In this document: piece after piece, positions 1 through 8,161 of the stretch
Numbering within the stretch: position 1 is the stretch's first letter
Layout: every line of letters begins with the position of its first letter
Made by a program: the position numbers and the translations under genes
Notes under the pieces: generated by a model
The model's database searches: none
Seen by the model: the letters and a program-made list of their open reading frames with translations, nothing else
Told to the model about the DNA's origin: nothing
DNA from: Streptomyces hygroscopicus subsp. hygroscopicus
GTDB lineage: Bacteria > Actinomycetota > Actinomycetes > Streptomycetales > Streptomycetaceae
Assembly (NCBI RefSeq): GCF_001553455.1
Contig: NZ_BBOX01000133.1
Location: 1-39,864 of the forward strand
Direction: 5' to 3'
DNA: 39,864 bases

Positions 1-198
1 ACCGAGGACCTGCCCCGTGCGCGGGACCATCCCGGGGGTGCAGGGGGGCGCGCCCGCCGTCCAGGGTGGCCGGGGGGACGCCGATGACGGGCCCTCGGCG
101 AGGCGTCGCGCCGTTCCCGGCGAGCCCTCGGCGAGGCGCCGTTCCAGGCGCCGCAACTCGCGCCGCCGCGACCGGCCGCGCGTCCCGGCGTTCGCCAT
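1..198 (-). CDS. Possible N-terminal part of a small basic protein, cut by the window edge
   Basis: A reading frame starts at an ATG (complement of 196-198) and runs off the left edge without a stop. About 66 codons are visible, and nearly all third positions are G or C, unlike the alternative minus frame, which has more T and A there. Residues about 10-36 are rich in Arg and Leu and read RRLERRLAEGSPGTARRL. This resembles the amphipathic start of DUF3040-type actinobacterial proteins, but the match is from memory and weak. The segment RRLAEG occurs twice. No clear ribosome binding site precedes the ATG. It could equally be non-coding GC-rich DNA. Confidence 0.28.
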   Translation of the reverse strand, partial: MANAGTRGRSRRRELRRLERRLAEGSPGTARRLAEGPSSASPRPPWTAGAPPCTPGMVPRTGQVLG

Positions 199-291
199 GG
201 ACCACGGCCGTGACCCTCGCACGTCTCGCACCACCTGTCCGGCAGATGACGCGCAACGCGCGAGGGGCACGGCTCCTGCGGGCGGGGACGG

Positions 292-325
292 CCGAACAGG
301 GCGCACGGGTGTGCGCCGTGTTCGG
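292..325 (-). terminator. Strong hairpin downstream of the DoxX gene
   Basis: Two 15-base arms (292-306 and 311-325) pair with one mismatch around a 4-base loop. The hairpin begins 8 bases beyond the DoxX stop codon on the minus strand. There is no T tract, which is usual for streptomycete terminators. Confidence 0.7.
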
Positions 326-332
326 CGGTTCC

Positions 333-851
333 CTATTCAGAGGGCTCCTGCTCCGAGGTCACCGCGATCCGGCGTTTGATCACCACGGCCGCCGCCAGCG
401 CGCTGGTGGTGAACGCCGTCGCGATCACCCACGGCCGGTCCAGCACGTGGCGGCTGAGGTGGTCGAGGGAGTAGCGGCCGGGCCCGGAGATCGCCAGTGC
501 CGCCGCCGAGCATCCCACCAGGGCCGGGTACTCATAGCCTCCGGCCTGGGCGAAGAACCCGGCCGGGGCGTGCACGGACACCGCACCGGCCATCGTGCCG
601 GCCGCCGCCGCCCCGGCCGCCGGGGTGGCGAAGCCCAGGGCGAGCAGCAGCCCACCGCCCGCCTCGCCCAGCCCGGCCGCCGAGGCGCTGATCCGCCCCG
701 GACGGAAGCCCATCGCCTCCATGGCCCCGGCGGTACGGTCCAGGCCGTCGCCGCCGAACCAGCCGAAGAGCTTCTGCGTACCGTGCGCGAACAACACCCC
801 GCCCACGCCGAGTCGCAGCGCGAGCAGGCCGAGATCCTTGCGGTGGTGCAT
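333..851 (-). CDS. DoxX family membrane protein
   Basis: 172-aa integral membrane protein of the DoxX family. Near the N-terminus it reads LALRLGVGGVLFAHGTQKLFGW, which matches the first membrane segment of the family with its His-Gly-x-Gln-Lys-Leu motif. Three further hydrophobic stretches follow (about residues 52-70, 75-95 and 112-135 of the short form), then a basic tail. The start is set at the ATG at 851 because GGAGGA lies directly upstream, and the more upstream GTG-type extension adds only a polar, unlike-family segment. DoxX proteins are linked to redox or sulfur stress in some bacteria, but the function here is unknown. It stands alone, ends at a strong hairpin, and is preceded by a repeat-rich spacer. 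Confidence 0.85.
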   Translation of the reverse strand: MHHRKDLGLLALRLGVGGVLFAHGTQKLFGWFGGDGLDRTAGAMEAMGFRPGRISASAAGLGEAGGGLLLALGFATPAAGAAAAGTMAGAVSVHAPAGFFAQAGGYEYPALVGCSAAALAISGPGRYSLDHLSRHVLDRPWVIATAFTTSALAAAVVIKRRIAVTSEQEPSE

Positions 852-1033
852 GGGGTCTCCTCCGCTCCGGTACGGGAACGCACGGGCGGCCACCCGGCGT
901 CTCACCCAGTCTCGGTACGCCTCCCCCGTCCCGCCGTCGCTGCTACGCCGTTCGGAGTGCACCCGGTGCGGTCGCCCGGCTCATGGCCCCCGGCTCACGC
1001 CCACCCCACTCATGCCCGCCACCTGATGACCTC

Positions 1034-1290
1034 GGCTTGTGGCCCCCGGTTGATGCCCGCCACTGCACGACCCCGGCTCGTGGCCCCCGGTTCATGGCCG
1101 CCACCTCACGCCCCCGGCTTGTGGCCCCCGGCTCATGCCCGCCACTGCACGACCCCGGCTCGTGGTCCCTGGTTCATGGCCGCCACCGCACGATCCCGGC
1201 TCGTGGCCCCGACTCATGGCCACTACCTCACGCCCCCGGCTTGTGCCCCCCGGCTCGTGGCCCCCGGCTCATCCCCGCCACCTCATGACC
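1034..1290. repeat. 41-bp tandem repeat array (about 6 copies)
   Basis: Units begin with GGCTTGTGGCCCCCGG or GGCTCGTGGCCCCCGG and alternate between two subtypes. The first and third copies are nearly identical over 41 bases, giving an 82-bp higher-order pattern. The array lies in the 852-1445 gap between the DoxX gene and the permease. The rest of that gap holds degenerate copies (from about 975, and to about 1320) and no gene that I can support. A long open frame through it (66-1301, plus) is antisense to DoxX and has no family likeness. Confidence 0.8.
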
Positions 1291-1445
1291 CCACCTCATA
1301 GCCCCCAACTCGTCGTCCCCGGCCCCACGTCCCCCGCCCCGCGCGGCTCATGGCCGCCGCCCGGGGCGGGGCGGCGGCGCCCGTCGGCCCGCATGGCACG
1401 CTGGGCCTTTCGTATGTCCGTGCATCACCGAGGAGGCGTGCCACC

Positions 1446-3056
1446 GTGCCGCAGAACCACCCTCCGGAGCCCATCGCCGCCCCGGCGGTGCTCGCCGAGG
1501 AGCGACGGCTCCACAAGGATCTCGGATTCTGGGCCCTGACCGCGATCGGGTTCTCCAACATCCTGGGTTCCGGGTGGCTGTTCGCGGCCATGTACGCGGC
1601 CCAGGCCGCCGGACCCGCCGCCCTGCTGTCCTGGGTCGGGGCGGGTGTGCTGTGCGCCCTGATCGCCCTGGTCATGGTGGAGCTGGGCGCCACCCGCCCG
1701 GAGGGCGGCGGCACGGTGCGCTGGCCGCTGTACGCCAGCGGCCGGCTCGTCGGCACGATGGTCGGGTGGTCCGTGCTGCTCTCGGTGGGCGGTACCGCGG
1801 CGGAGATCAGCGCGATCATGCAGTACGCGGCGCACTACCTGCCGGGGCTCTACAGCGGCGGCACCCTCACCGCCTCGGGGCTCGCCGTGGCCGTCGCGCT
1901 GAGTGCCGTGCTGACGGCGTGCAACTGGTTCGCCGTGCGGATATTCGCCCGGCTGAACAACCTGATCTCGGTGTTCAAGGTCGTCGTACCCGTCGTCACC
2001 ATCGTCGCGTTGTTCCTGTCCGGCACCCACTCCGGACGTCTCACCGATCACGGCGGTTTCGCACCGTACGGCTACGCGGCCTGTCTGACCGCGCTCGCCG
2101 GTGGCGGCATCGTGTACTCCGTCAACGGGTTCCAGGCCCCGCTCGACTTCTCCGGTGAGGCCCGCAATCCGCGCCGTACCGTACCGGCCGCGGTGCTCAC
2201 CGGGATCGGCCTCGCGGTGCTGGTCTACCTCGGGCTGCAGCTGGCGTTCCTCTTCACGGTGCCGGAGTCGCTGCTGGGCCACGGCTGGAAGGGGGTCGAC
2301 TTCGAGTCGCCCTTCGGGCAGCTCGCCCTGGTGCTGAATCTGCACTGGCTGGCCACGCTGCTCTACGCCGACGCGGTGATCTCACCGGGCGGATCGGCCT
2401 ATGTGGGCGTGGCCATCGACGCCCGCCACACCTACGCCCTCGCCAAGAACGGCCTGCTGCCCCGCTTCTTCATGCGGATCGCCCCGCGGTCCGGCGTGGC
2501 GCGCCGGGCGCTGCTGCTCAACCTCGCGGTCATCGTCGTCTTCATGCTGCCGTTCGGCGGCTGGCAGGACATCGTGAGCGTGATGGGGGACATGTATCTG
2601 CTGACCTACGCGGCCTCGGCGGTCGCCGTCGCGGCGTTCCGGGCGCACGACCGGGAGCGGGGAGTGGCCCGCGCCGAGGGCCAGGTGCCGGGGGTGCGCT
2701 GGATCGCACCGGTGAGCTTCGTGGTGGCCAGTGAGTTCGTCTACTGGTCGGGCTGGCACGATCTGCGGCTCGCGCTGCCGTTCGTCCTGGTGGGCGCGGT
2801 GCTCTTCGTGGTGCAGCGGCGGGCGGACGGAGACGCTCCGCTGGGGGACGAACTGCGGCGCGGCGCCTGGCTGGTCTGCCACCTGATCGCGCTGACCGTG
2901 TTGTCGTGGCTCGGCACCTTCGGCGGTTCCGCTCGCCTCCCGGCGCCGTACGACACCGTGGCGGTGGGCGTCGTCGCGCTCGCCGTGTTCGCCTGGGCGG
3001 TGCGCTCGGGCGCCGAGCACCTGCGGTCCTCGCGGGTCAGCGCAGCGTCGCCGTGA
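1446..3056 (+). CDS. APC superfamily amino acid/polyamine permease
   Basis: 536-aa polytopic transporter, about 12 hydrophobic helices. The first helix carries GFSNILGSGWLF, the glycine-rich substrate/ion-binding break of APC carriers. An ELGATRPEGGG segment follows the second helix, and a FSGEARNPRRTVP loop, matching the conserved E-x-x-N-P-x-x-x-x-P region, lies near the middle. It probably imports an amino acid or polyamine by proton symport or exchange; the substrate cannot be read. The start is set at GTG 1446, preceded by GAGGAG at about 1431. The ORF extends upstream, but that part is repetitive and not family-like. It stops 20 bases inside the 3' end of the converging lyase gene. Confidence 0.88.
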   Translation: MPQNHPPEPIAAPAVLAEERRLHKDLGFWALTAIGFSNILGSGWLFAAMYAAQAAGPAALLSWVGAGVLCALIALVMVELGATRPEGGGTVRWPLYASGRLVGTMVGWSVLLSVGGTAAEISAIMQYAAHYLPGLYSGGTLTASGLAVAVALSAVLTACNWFAVRIFARLNNLISVFKVVVPVVTIVALFLSGTHSGRLTDHGGFAPYGYAACLTALAGGGIVYSVNGFQAPLDFSGEARNPRRTVPAAVLTGIGLAVLVYLGLQLAFLFTVPESLLGHGWKGVDFESPFGQLALVLNLHWLATLLYADAVISPGGSAYVGVAIDARHTYALAKNGLLPRFFMRIAPRSGVARRALLLNLAVIVVFMLPFGGWQDIVSVMGDMYLLTYAASAVAVAAFRAHDRERGVARAEGQVPGVRWIAPVSFVVASEFVYWSGWHDLRLALPFVLVGAVLFVVQRRADGDAPLGDELRRGAWLVCHLIALTVLSWLGTFGGSARLPAPYDTVAVGVVALAVFAWAVRSGAEHLRSSRVSAASP

Positions 3057-5616
3057 AGCTCCGGCCGTAGGCGCGGCGGGTGGTGACGGCGATCCGGGTG
3101 CCGCCGGGGACCCGGGTCACCCGCACCCCGTCGTCCGCCGTGACGGCCCGCATCGCGCGGCCCCGGATGACGACCGGGACCGTGTCGCGCTCGGTGGTCG
3201 GATCGGACACCGCGATCGCCACGGCTCCGTCCCGGGTCTCCCGCAGGATCACCGAGCCGGGGCCGCGCACCGACAGCGGCCCGGCGCGGTGGACGCCGGG
3301 GGTGAAGGCGTTGAGCGCGGTGATCCGCAGGCCCCGGTGGGCCACGGCCTGCGCCCGGGTGGTGTTGGTCAGGACGGTGAGCGGCTGCCGGTGGGCGTAG
3401 CCGCGCAGCCGCCGTTCGGTGGCGTTCGGGACGAGGGCGTACGCCATCGAGGTGCGCGGCGCTCCGGCCGCCCGCTCCACGGTGACGGCGAAGAGCTGTT
3501 TGGTGACCGGGGAGTCGGGGTTGGCGAGGCGGACGGCGCGGCGGCTGCGGGTGACGGTGTCGAGTGTGACGGTGGGCCGCGGCCCGTCGAGGAAGACGTA
3601 CCCGACCGAGGCGGCCCGGGTGGCGTTGGCGTAACGCAGCCAGGCGAGCGGGGCCGTGCCGGTGCCGGACCAGGGCGCGCCGTCGCGGAGCCGGCCGGTG
3701 AGGGCGAGGGTGTCCGAGGGGGCGGCGATCCGGGTGTCGACGGTGGTCGTCACCGCGCGTCCGGCACGGTCGCCGACCCCCGCGGCCAGCACCACGATCT
3801 CGTCGTCGAACAGGAACCACGACTTGGTGGCCTCGGCGTTGCGGTACGCCACGAAGTCCTCGGGGAGGTCGCCCGCCCGTTTCGCGGCGTACGCCACGTC
3901 ATCGGACTGCACGAGCCCCGCCACGCCATACGCGCCCAGGGCGGCACCGCCGGAGAAGGGGTGGGTGCCGCGGGGGAAGTAGACGTAGGTGTTCTGTGCC
4001 TCGGAGGAGGAGGTGAAGCCGCGCTCGGGGTTGTCGTACCAGAGCGTGCCGTAGAGCTGGGGGACGGTACGGCGGGTCTCCTCGGGCGCGGTGACACCGG
4101 CGAGCCGGTGGGGCGGCACGACGGTGAGGTGGTCGACGCCGAACGCCTGGGCCTGGTCCTGGCCGGAGAGGTACAGATGGTGGGCGCCGTCCCCCTGGAA
4201 CCACGGCATCAGGTTCTCGCCGTTCATGTACTCGTACCTGCTGATCCGCGATGAGCTACGGGCCAGGGCGAAGGCGTACCCGGGGCGCCGGTGGACGGTC
4301 CTGTCCATCGCGTTGAACGCCACGTGGCGCTCGGCGGGCCCGAGGTCCCCCGCCGGGACCGAGGGGTCGGCGAGGATGTCGGCGTAGCGGGCGATGCTCA
4401 CCGGGGACACGAACCCCGACGGGTCGAGCGTGGCCGTCGAGGTCCGCCGCAGATGCGCGACATAGCCCTTCAGGGCCGTGGCGTCGGCACCGGTGGCGTG
4501 GGCGGAGAGCCCCACCACGGCCTCCACCACCTCGGCCGCATCGGCGTACCCCGTCGCCGTCCGGGACACCCCGCGCCCCTTGACGATCTCCATCAGCCAG
4601 CCTTCGAAGATCAGTGGTGCGAAGCCGTCCCTGACCCACCCCTGGGCGACGCGGACCATCCGGTCGTCGCGCGTGTGGCCGGTGCCGTCGAGCATTTCGA
4701 TGGTCTGCACCAGGCGGGTGAGCAGTCCCTTGCCGTAGGAGCCGGTGTAGGCCACGGAGGCGTGCTGGATGAAGGAGCCGTCGGCGTAGAAACCGTCGGT
4801 CACACCGTGCCGGAGGTCGTACGGGTCGATCGTCGCCAGGACGGTCAGCTGGTCGGCGAGGGCCTTGGTGATCCGGGCGTCGTCGCCGAGGACGGCGCCC
4901 TGGAGGATGCGGTTGGTGGTGATGTCGGCGAGGTTGGCCCCGGTGTGGAAGCGGGAGTCGAGGTCGACGTCACCGTCCCGGCCGTTGCGCAGGTACGCGT
5001 CCATCGAGGCCACGTAGGTGGCGGCGAGACCGGGCCGGTACGCGGCGAGTTCGCCGGCCAGCAGCGCCAGGATCCTGCTGACGTGGGTGGAGATGCCGAT
5101 CTCCCAGGTGAACCAGTTGCCGTAGTAGCCCGTGGACTGGTCGCCGTAGTAGTGCTCGTGGAGCCATGTCAGACCGTCGATCACGCGCCGCTGGACACCG
5201 GTGTCGCCCTCGAGTCCGGAGGGTGCGCCACCGGCCGGGGTGCGGGTGGCGAGGGCGATCTCGTAGAGGTACTGGAACGAGGTGGCCAGGTTGGGGTCGC
5301 TGGTGCCCAGCGCGATGCCCCGGAAGAGCTCGCCCGGTCCGGCGCGGTCCATCGCGGTGAGCCGGGAGCGGGCGGTCGCGGCGATGGACGCGAGCTTGGC
5401 CCGGACCTCGGGGCGGGCGTTGGAGTCCTGCGTCCCGGCGAAGAGGGCGACGGTGTTCTCGATCAGCCGGGTGTGAGCCGTCCGGACCGCTCCCGCGGCC
5501 GCCGTCCCTCCGGCGGTGGCCGGAGGTCCCGCCGCGCGTGCGCGCAGCGGCAGGGCCGTGGCCGACAGGGTGGCGGCCGGGAGCGTGGAGAGGAGGGAAC
5601 GACGCGACAGCGGCAC
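3037..5616 (-). CDS. Secreted polysaccharide lyase family 8 (hyaluronate/chondroitin/xanthan lyase type)
   Basis: 859-aa exoenzyme that should cleave a uronic-acid-containing polysaccharide by beta-elimination. The N-terminus has a twin-arginine signal (LSRRSLL, then a hydrophobic run ending at Ala-rich RARA). The first half is the alpha/alpha toroid of PL8 with RFHTGANLAD (candidate catalytic Asn) and FIQHASVAYTGSYG (catalytic His, with Tyr nine residues later as in characterised family members). RYEYMNGEN and the later beta-sandwich domains complete the usual architecture and length. The start is set at GTG 5616 with GGAGCG upstream. A TTG at 5673 would add 19 residues before the Tat motif. 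Substrate (hyaluronan, chondroitin or xanthan) is not decided by sequence alone. It is convergent with the permease. Confidence 0.92.
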   Translation of the reverse strand: MPLSRRSLLSTLPAATLSATALPLRARAAGPPATAGGTAAAGAVRTAHTRLIENTVALFAGTQDSNARPEVRAKLASIAATARSRLTAMDRAGPGELFRGIALGTSDPNLATSFQYLYEIALATRTPAGGAPSGLEGDTGVQRRVIDGLTWLHEHYYGDQSTGYYGNWFTWEIGISTHVSRILALLAGELAAYRPGLAATYVASMDAYLRNGRDGDVDLDSRFHTGANLADITTNRILQGAVLGDDARITKALADQLTVLATIDPYDLRHGVTDGFYADGSFIQHASVAYTGSYGKGLLTRLVQTIEMLDGTGHTRDDRMVRVAQGWVRDGFAPLIFEGWLMEIVKGRGVSRTATGYADAAEVVEAVVGLSAHATGADATALKGYVAHLRRTSTATLDPSGFVSPVSIARYADILADPSVPAGDLGPAERHVAFNAMDRTVHRRPGYAFALARSSSRISRYEYMNGENLMPWFQGDGAHHLYLSGQDQAQAFGVDHLTVVPPHRLAGVTAPEETRRTVPQLYGTLWYDNPERGFTSSSEAQNTYVYFPRGTHPFSGGAALGAYGVAGLVQSDDVAYAAKRAGDLPEDFVAYRNAEATKSWFLFDDEIVVLAAGVGDRAGRAVTTTVDTRIAAPSDTLALTGRLRDGAPWSGTGTAPLAWLRYANATRAASVGYVFLDGPRPTVTLDTVTRSRRAVRLANPDSPVTKQLFAVTVERAAGAPRTSMAYALVPNATERRLRGYAHRQPLTVLTNTTRAQAVAHRGLRITALNAFTPGVHRAGPLSVRGPGSVILRETRDGAVAIAVSDPTTERDTVPVVIRGRAMRAVTADDGVRVTRVPGGTRIAVTTRRAYGRSFTATLR

Positions 5617-5857
5617 GGGGGCGCTCCAGCGGTCGAGGGGATCCGATCGGGAACCGCTCCGCCATTGAAGCAACCCCGGCTTTCGCTGTCACCGGCCAGC
5701 GGACGGTGGGTCGGCGGGGGCGGACCCGTCCGCCGGCTCGGGGGGCCCGGGACGGCCCGGCCCCGCGCGCCCGGCCCAGGCGGACGCGGGGCACGGCCAG
5801 GGTGCCGCGCACAGCGGAACCACAGGAACTCCCCAGGCGTCCGCAAGGTTGGTCGGC

Positions 5858-5863
5858 TAGCTT
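5858..5863 (+). promoter_or_regulatory. Possible -10 box of a leaderless transcript
   Basis: TAGCTT lies 7 bases before the ATG at 5871, which has no ribosome binding site. This is the spacing expected if transcription begins at the start codon. No convincing -35 box is visible, so this is tentative. Confidence 0.3.
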
Positions 5864-5870
5864 CCGGGTC

Positions 5871-6734
5871 ATGCCCATGACGCGTTCCACGGACGAGGCG
5901 CTGGCGCGGGCCGCCGTCCTCGCCCTGATCGCCCAGGCGGAGCTGACACCCAAACCGGGCCTCGCCGACACCCGGGACCTGCAGGCGCGGGACACCGGTG
6001 CGGATCTGCTCGCGCTGCGCTGGTCGGCCAAGGCGCTGGCGCCCGGGTTCGCGGCCATGGCCGCCGCCGCCCGCCGCCCCGGGGAACCGACCCGCGAGCT
6101 GCGTGAGGACCTGGGCGCCATCGGCCGCTGTGCGGAGTGGACGATGACCCGGGCCGGTGGCGACGCGGCCACCGGCCCCCTCCACCACGGTGCGCTGTGG
6201 GTGGTGGGACTGCTGGTGGCGGCCGCCGCACTGCGTCCCGGTGCGGGGCCCGGTGAGGTGACCGCCACCGCCAAGCGGATCGCGGACCACCCCGACCGTG
6301 GCGCCCCGCGCCGACCTACGCCCGGTTCGCATGTCTCCGCCACCTATGGGGCGCCGGGGGTGCGCGGAGAGGCGCGGGCCGCCTTCCCCCATGTGCGCCG
6401 TGCCCTGGACGCCCTGTCCCGGGCGCGGGCGGCGGGGGCGACCGAGACCCAGGCGCGCCTGGACGCGCTGCTCACCGTGATGAGCACCCTCCAGGACACC
6501 GGGCCGCTGTACCGGGCGGGGCCGCCCGGCCTCAGACGGGTGAAGGAAGGGGCGCATGCCGTGCTCGAGGCGGGCGGCACCGCGACACCCGAGGGAGCCG
6601 CCGCCCTGGCCGCGCTGGACGAGGAACTGCGCAAGCTGGGGATCGCGCCTCGCGGAAGCGCGGCACTGCTCGCGGGGGCGCTGTTCCTGGACGGTCTCCC
6701 GGCATCGGTGGCCACGGCACCGTCCGGACGGTGA
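5871..6734 (+). CDS. Triphosphoribosyl-dephospho-CoA synthase-like protein (CitG/MdcB family)
   Basis: 287-aa member of the CitG/MdcB family, which joins dephospho-CoA to ATP to make the prosthetic-group precursor of citrate lyase or malonate decarboxylase. Visible family marks are AELTPKPGLADTRD near the N-terminus (compare the usual TPKPGLVD), a central SHVSATYGAPGVRGEA, and a helical C-terminus with the DTGPLYRAG segment. The start is ATG 5871, or the in-frame ATG at 5877; no ribosome site is present and it may be leaderless. No citrate lyase or malonate decarboxylase subunits lie in this window. It may therefore serve distant mdc genes or have another role. It is divergent from the lyase gene. 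Confidence 0.85.
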   Translation: MPMTRSTDEALARAAVLALIAQAELTPKPGLADTRDLQARDTGADLLALRWSAKALAPGFAAMAAAARRPGEPTRELREDLGAIGRCAEWTMTRAGGDAATGPLHHGALWVVGLLVAAAALRPGAGPGEVTATAKRIADHPDRGAPRRPTPGSHVSATYGAPGVRGEARAAFPHVRRALDALSRARAAGATETQARLDALLTVMSTLQDTGPLYRAGPPGLRRVKEGAHAVLEAGGTATPEGAAALAALDEELRKLGIAPRGSAALLAGALFLDGLPASVATAPSGR

Positions 6735-6743
6735 CCGCGCCCT

Positions 6744-6996
6744 GGAGGGGCGACCTGCGTCTCGGGGGCGTGTCGTGGAGGGGCGATCCGTGTTCGGGAG
6801 GGGGCGTGTCGTGGAGGGGCGATCCGTGTTCGGGAGGGGGCGCGTCCTGCTGGGGCGACTCGTGTCTGGGAGGGGTTTGTGTCCTGGAGGGGCGACCCGT
6901 GTCCCGGAGGGGGCGTGTCCTGGAGGGGCGACTCGTGGCCGGGGAGAGGCCGGGTCCGGACCGGGCGACCCGTCTTCGGGAAGAGGCCGCATCCGG
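6744..6996. repeat. 36-bp tandem repeat array (about 7 copies)
   Basis: Units start GGAGGGGCGAYCCGTG and recur about every 36 bases. Two adjacent copies are identical over 36 bases; outer copies have diverged or lost a few bases. The array begins 10 bases after the MdcB-like stop codon and ends close to the 3' end of the converging TetR gene. It fills the whole 6735-7013 gap. Because 36 is divisible by three, it is open in several frames on both strands, but it has no start signals or family likeness. Confidence 0.85.
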
Positions 6997-7013
6997 ACGG
7001 TGGCTTCAGGGGC

Positions 7014-7658
7014 TCAGCTCTTCGCCGTCAGCCCGTGGCGGGCGAGGAAGGCGTCGACAAGCCGGTCGGTGAACTCCTTGCCGACCGGTCCGTCGGTCAC
7101 CAGCACACGGTAGTAGACGGGGCCCATGAGCTGGTCGGTCTCGGCCGTCAGGTCCAGGTCGGGCGGCAACTCCCCGCGCTCCACGGCGCGTTCCAGCAGG
7201 CGGCGGTCGCGGCGTCGCTGCTCGTCGAGGTAGCGGGACCGGAACTCCTGGGCGAACACCGGGTCGTGCTGTGCCTGGGCGATCAGTGCCCTGAAGACGG
7301 CGCCGGGATCGGACGCGCTGAGGAACCAGGCGAGTTCGCGCAGGTAGACGCGCAGGTCCCGGGCGATGTCGCCGGAGTCGCGTGCGGTGAGGTCCTCGGC
7401 CACGTCCTGGAGGAAGGCGTCCATGAGGACGTCGGTCTTGGTGCTCCACCAGCGGTAGATGGTCTGCTTGGCGACCCCTGCCCGGGTGGCGATGCCCTCC
7501 ATGGTGACGCCCGCGAAGCCCTTCTCGACGAGCAGGCCGTCGGCCGCGTGCAGCACCGCCAGCCGGGCCTCCTCGCTGCGTCCGTGCCGGTTGCCGTGGT
7601 GGCGCGGCCCCGGTCGGCTGGTGCCGCTCGCCTCGGTGGTGTGTGTCGCGCGTGCCAT
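7014..7658 (-). CDS. TetR/AcrR family transcriptional regulator
   Basis: 214-aa repressor-type protein. Residues about 28-75 form the TetR helix-turn-helix domain, with VLHAADGLLVEKGFAGVTM followed by IATRAGVAKQTIYRWWSTK, the typical recognition helix and Tyr-x-x-Trp end. The C-terminal two thirds are helical ligand-binding sequence (DLAWFLSA-like segments, ELPPDLDLTAETDQLMGPVYYRVL), similar to the C-terminal region common in streptomycete AcrR proteins. The start is ATG 7658 with GGGGAGG 7 bases upstream. The target is unknown: the neighbours are a converging synthase and, upstream on the same strand, the repeat region and the 56-aa protein gene. No obvious palindrome was seen directly upstream. 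Confidence 0.9.
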   Translation of the reverse strand: MARATHTTEASGTSRPGPRHHGNRHGRSEEARLAVLHAADGLLVEKGFAGVTMEGIATRAGVAKQTIYRWWSTKTDVLMDAFLQDVAEDLTARDSGDIARDLRVYLRELAWFLSASDPGAVFRALIAQAQHDPVFAQEFRSRYLDEQRRRDRRLLERAVERGELPPDLDLTAETDQLMGPVYYRVLVTDGPVGKEFTDRLVDAFLARHGLTAKS

Positions 7659-7739
7659 CTCGCCTCCCCGGGATCAGGATAACCACCTCGGGGAACCGCT
7701 CCGCCCGGGAGACCCTCGCCGGCCTGGAAGGACGGACGG

Positions 7740-8030
7740 ACCGGTGGACCGGCCTCGGCGGGCCGACGGGCCGACGGGCCGACGGGCCAGTGGACCGGTC
7801 TGGAGCGATCGGCCTCGACGGATCGGCTTCGACGGACCGGCTCGGACCGGTCAGGACGGACCGCCCGGTGGGACCGGCGGGGGTGGCGCGGGGCCCGGCC
7901 GGACCGCCGAGCGGCAAGGCGCCGCCGCCCGGCCGGACCGCCGGGCGGCACATCACCGCCGGGCGGCAAGGCGCCGTCTGGCGGCCCGGCACCGCCGCCC
8001 GGCAAGGCAGCGCCGAGCCGCACGGCACCG
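7740..8030. repeat. Degenerate short-repeat region
   Basis: The first half repeats GACGGGCC-like and GACCGGTC-like octamers (three tandem copies of GACGGGCC near 7765-7790). The second half repeats CCGCCGGGCGGCAAGGCGCC-type units of about 25-40 bases with much variation. Together with the two hairpins downstream it fills the gap between the TetR gene and the small-protein gene. I see no gene in it. Confidence 0.55.
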
Positions 8031-8042
8031 TCCAGACGACGG

Positions 8043-8083
8043 CTGGCGCCGGTCACCGGTACCCAGCCGGTGACCGGCGCCAG
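8043..8083 (-). terminator. Second of two strong hairpins after the 56-aa gene
   Basis: Arms 8043-8059 and 8067-8083 are a perfect 17-base inverted repeat around a 7-base loop. It lies on the 3' side of the small gene, just beyond the first hairpin. Confidence 0.7.
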
Positions 8084-8097
8084 ACCAGCGACGAGGT

Positions 8098-8139
8098 CGG
8101 GCCCGCCGGCCGGTGGAAGGCCACCGGCCGGCGGGCCCG
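8098..8139 (-). terminator. First of two strong hairpins after the 56-aa gene
   Basis: Arms 8098-8116 and 8121-8139 are a perfect 19-base inverted repeat with a 4-base loop. It starts 22 bases beyond the stop codon of the 56-aa gene. It probably terminates transcription or stabilises the mRNA end. Confidence 0.75.
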
Positions 8140-8161
8140 GGTGCCGGGAGGGGACGGGCGC

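Noticed and set aside
66..1301. 411-codon open frame on the plus strand
   Set aside because: It runs antisense to DoxX and then through the 41-bp array. No family motifs; openness follows from high GC.
4291..5880. 529-codon plus-strand frame opposite the polysaccharide lyase
   Set aside because: Shadow of the lyase gene; no domain recognised.
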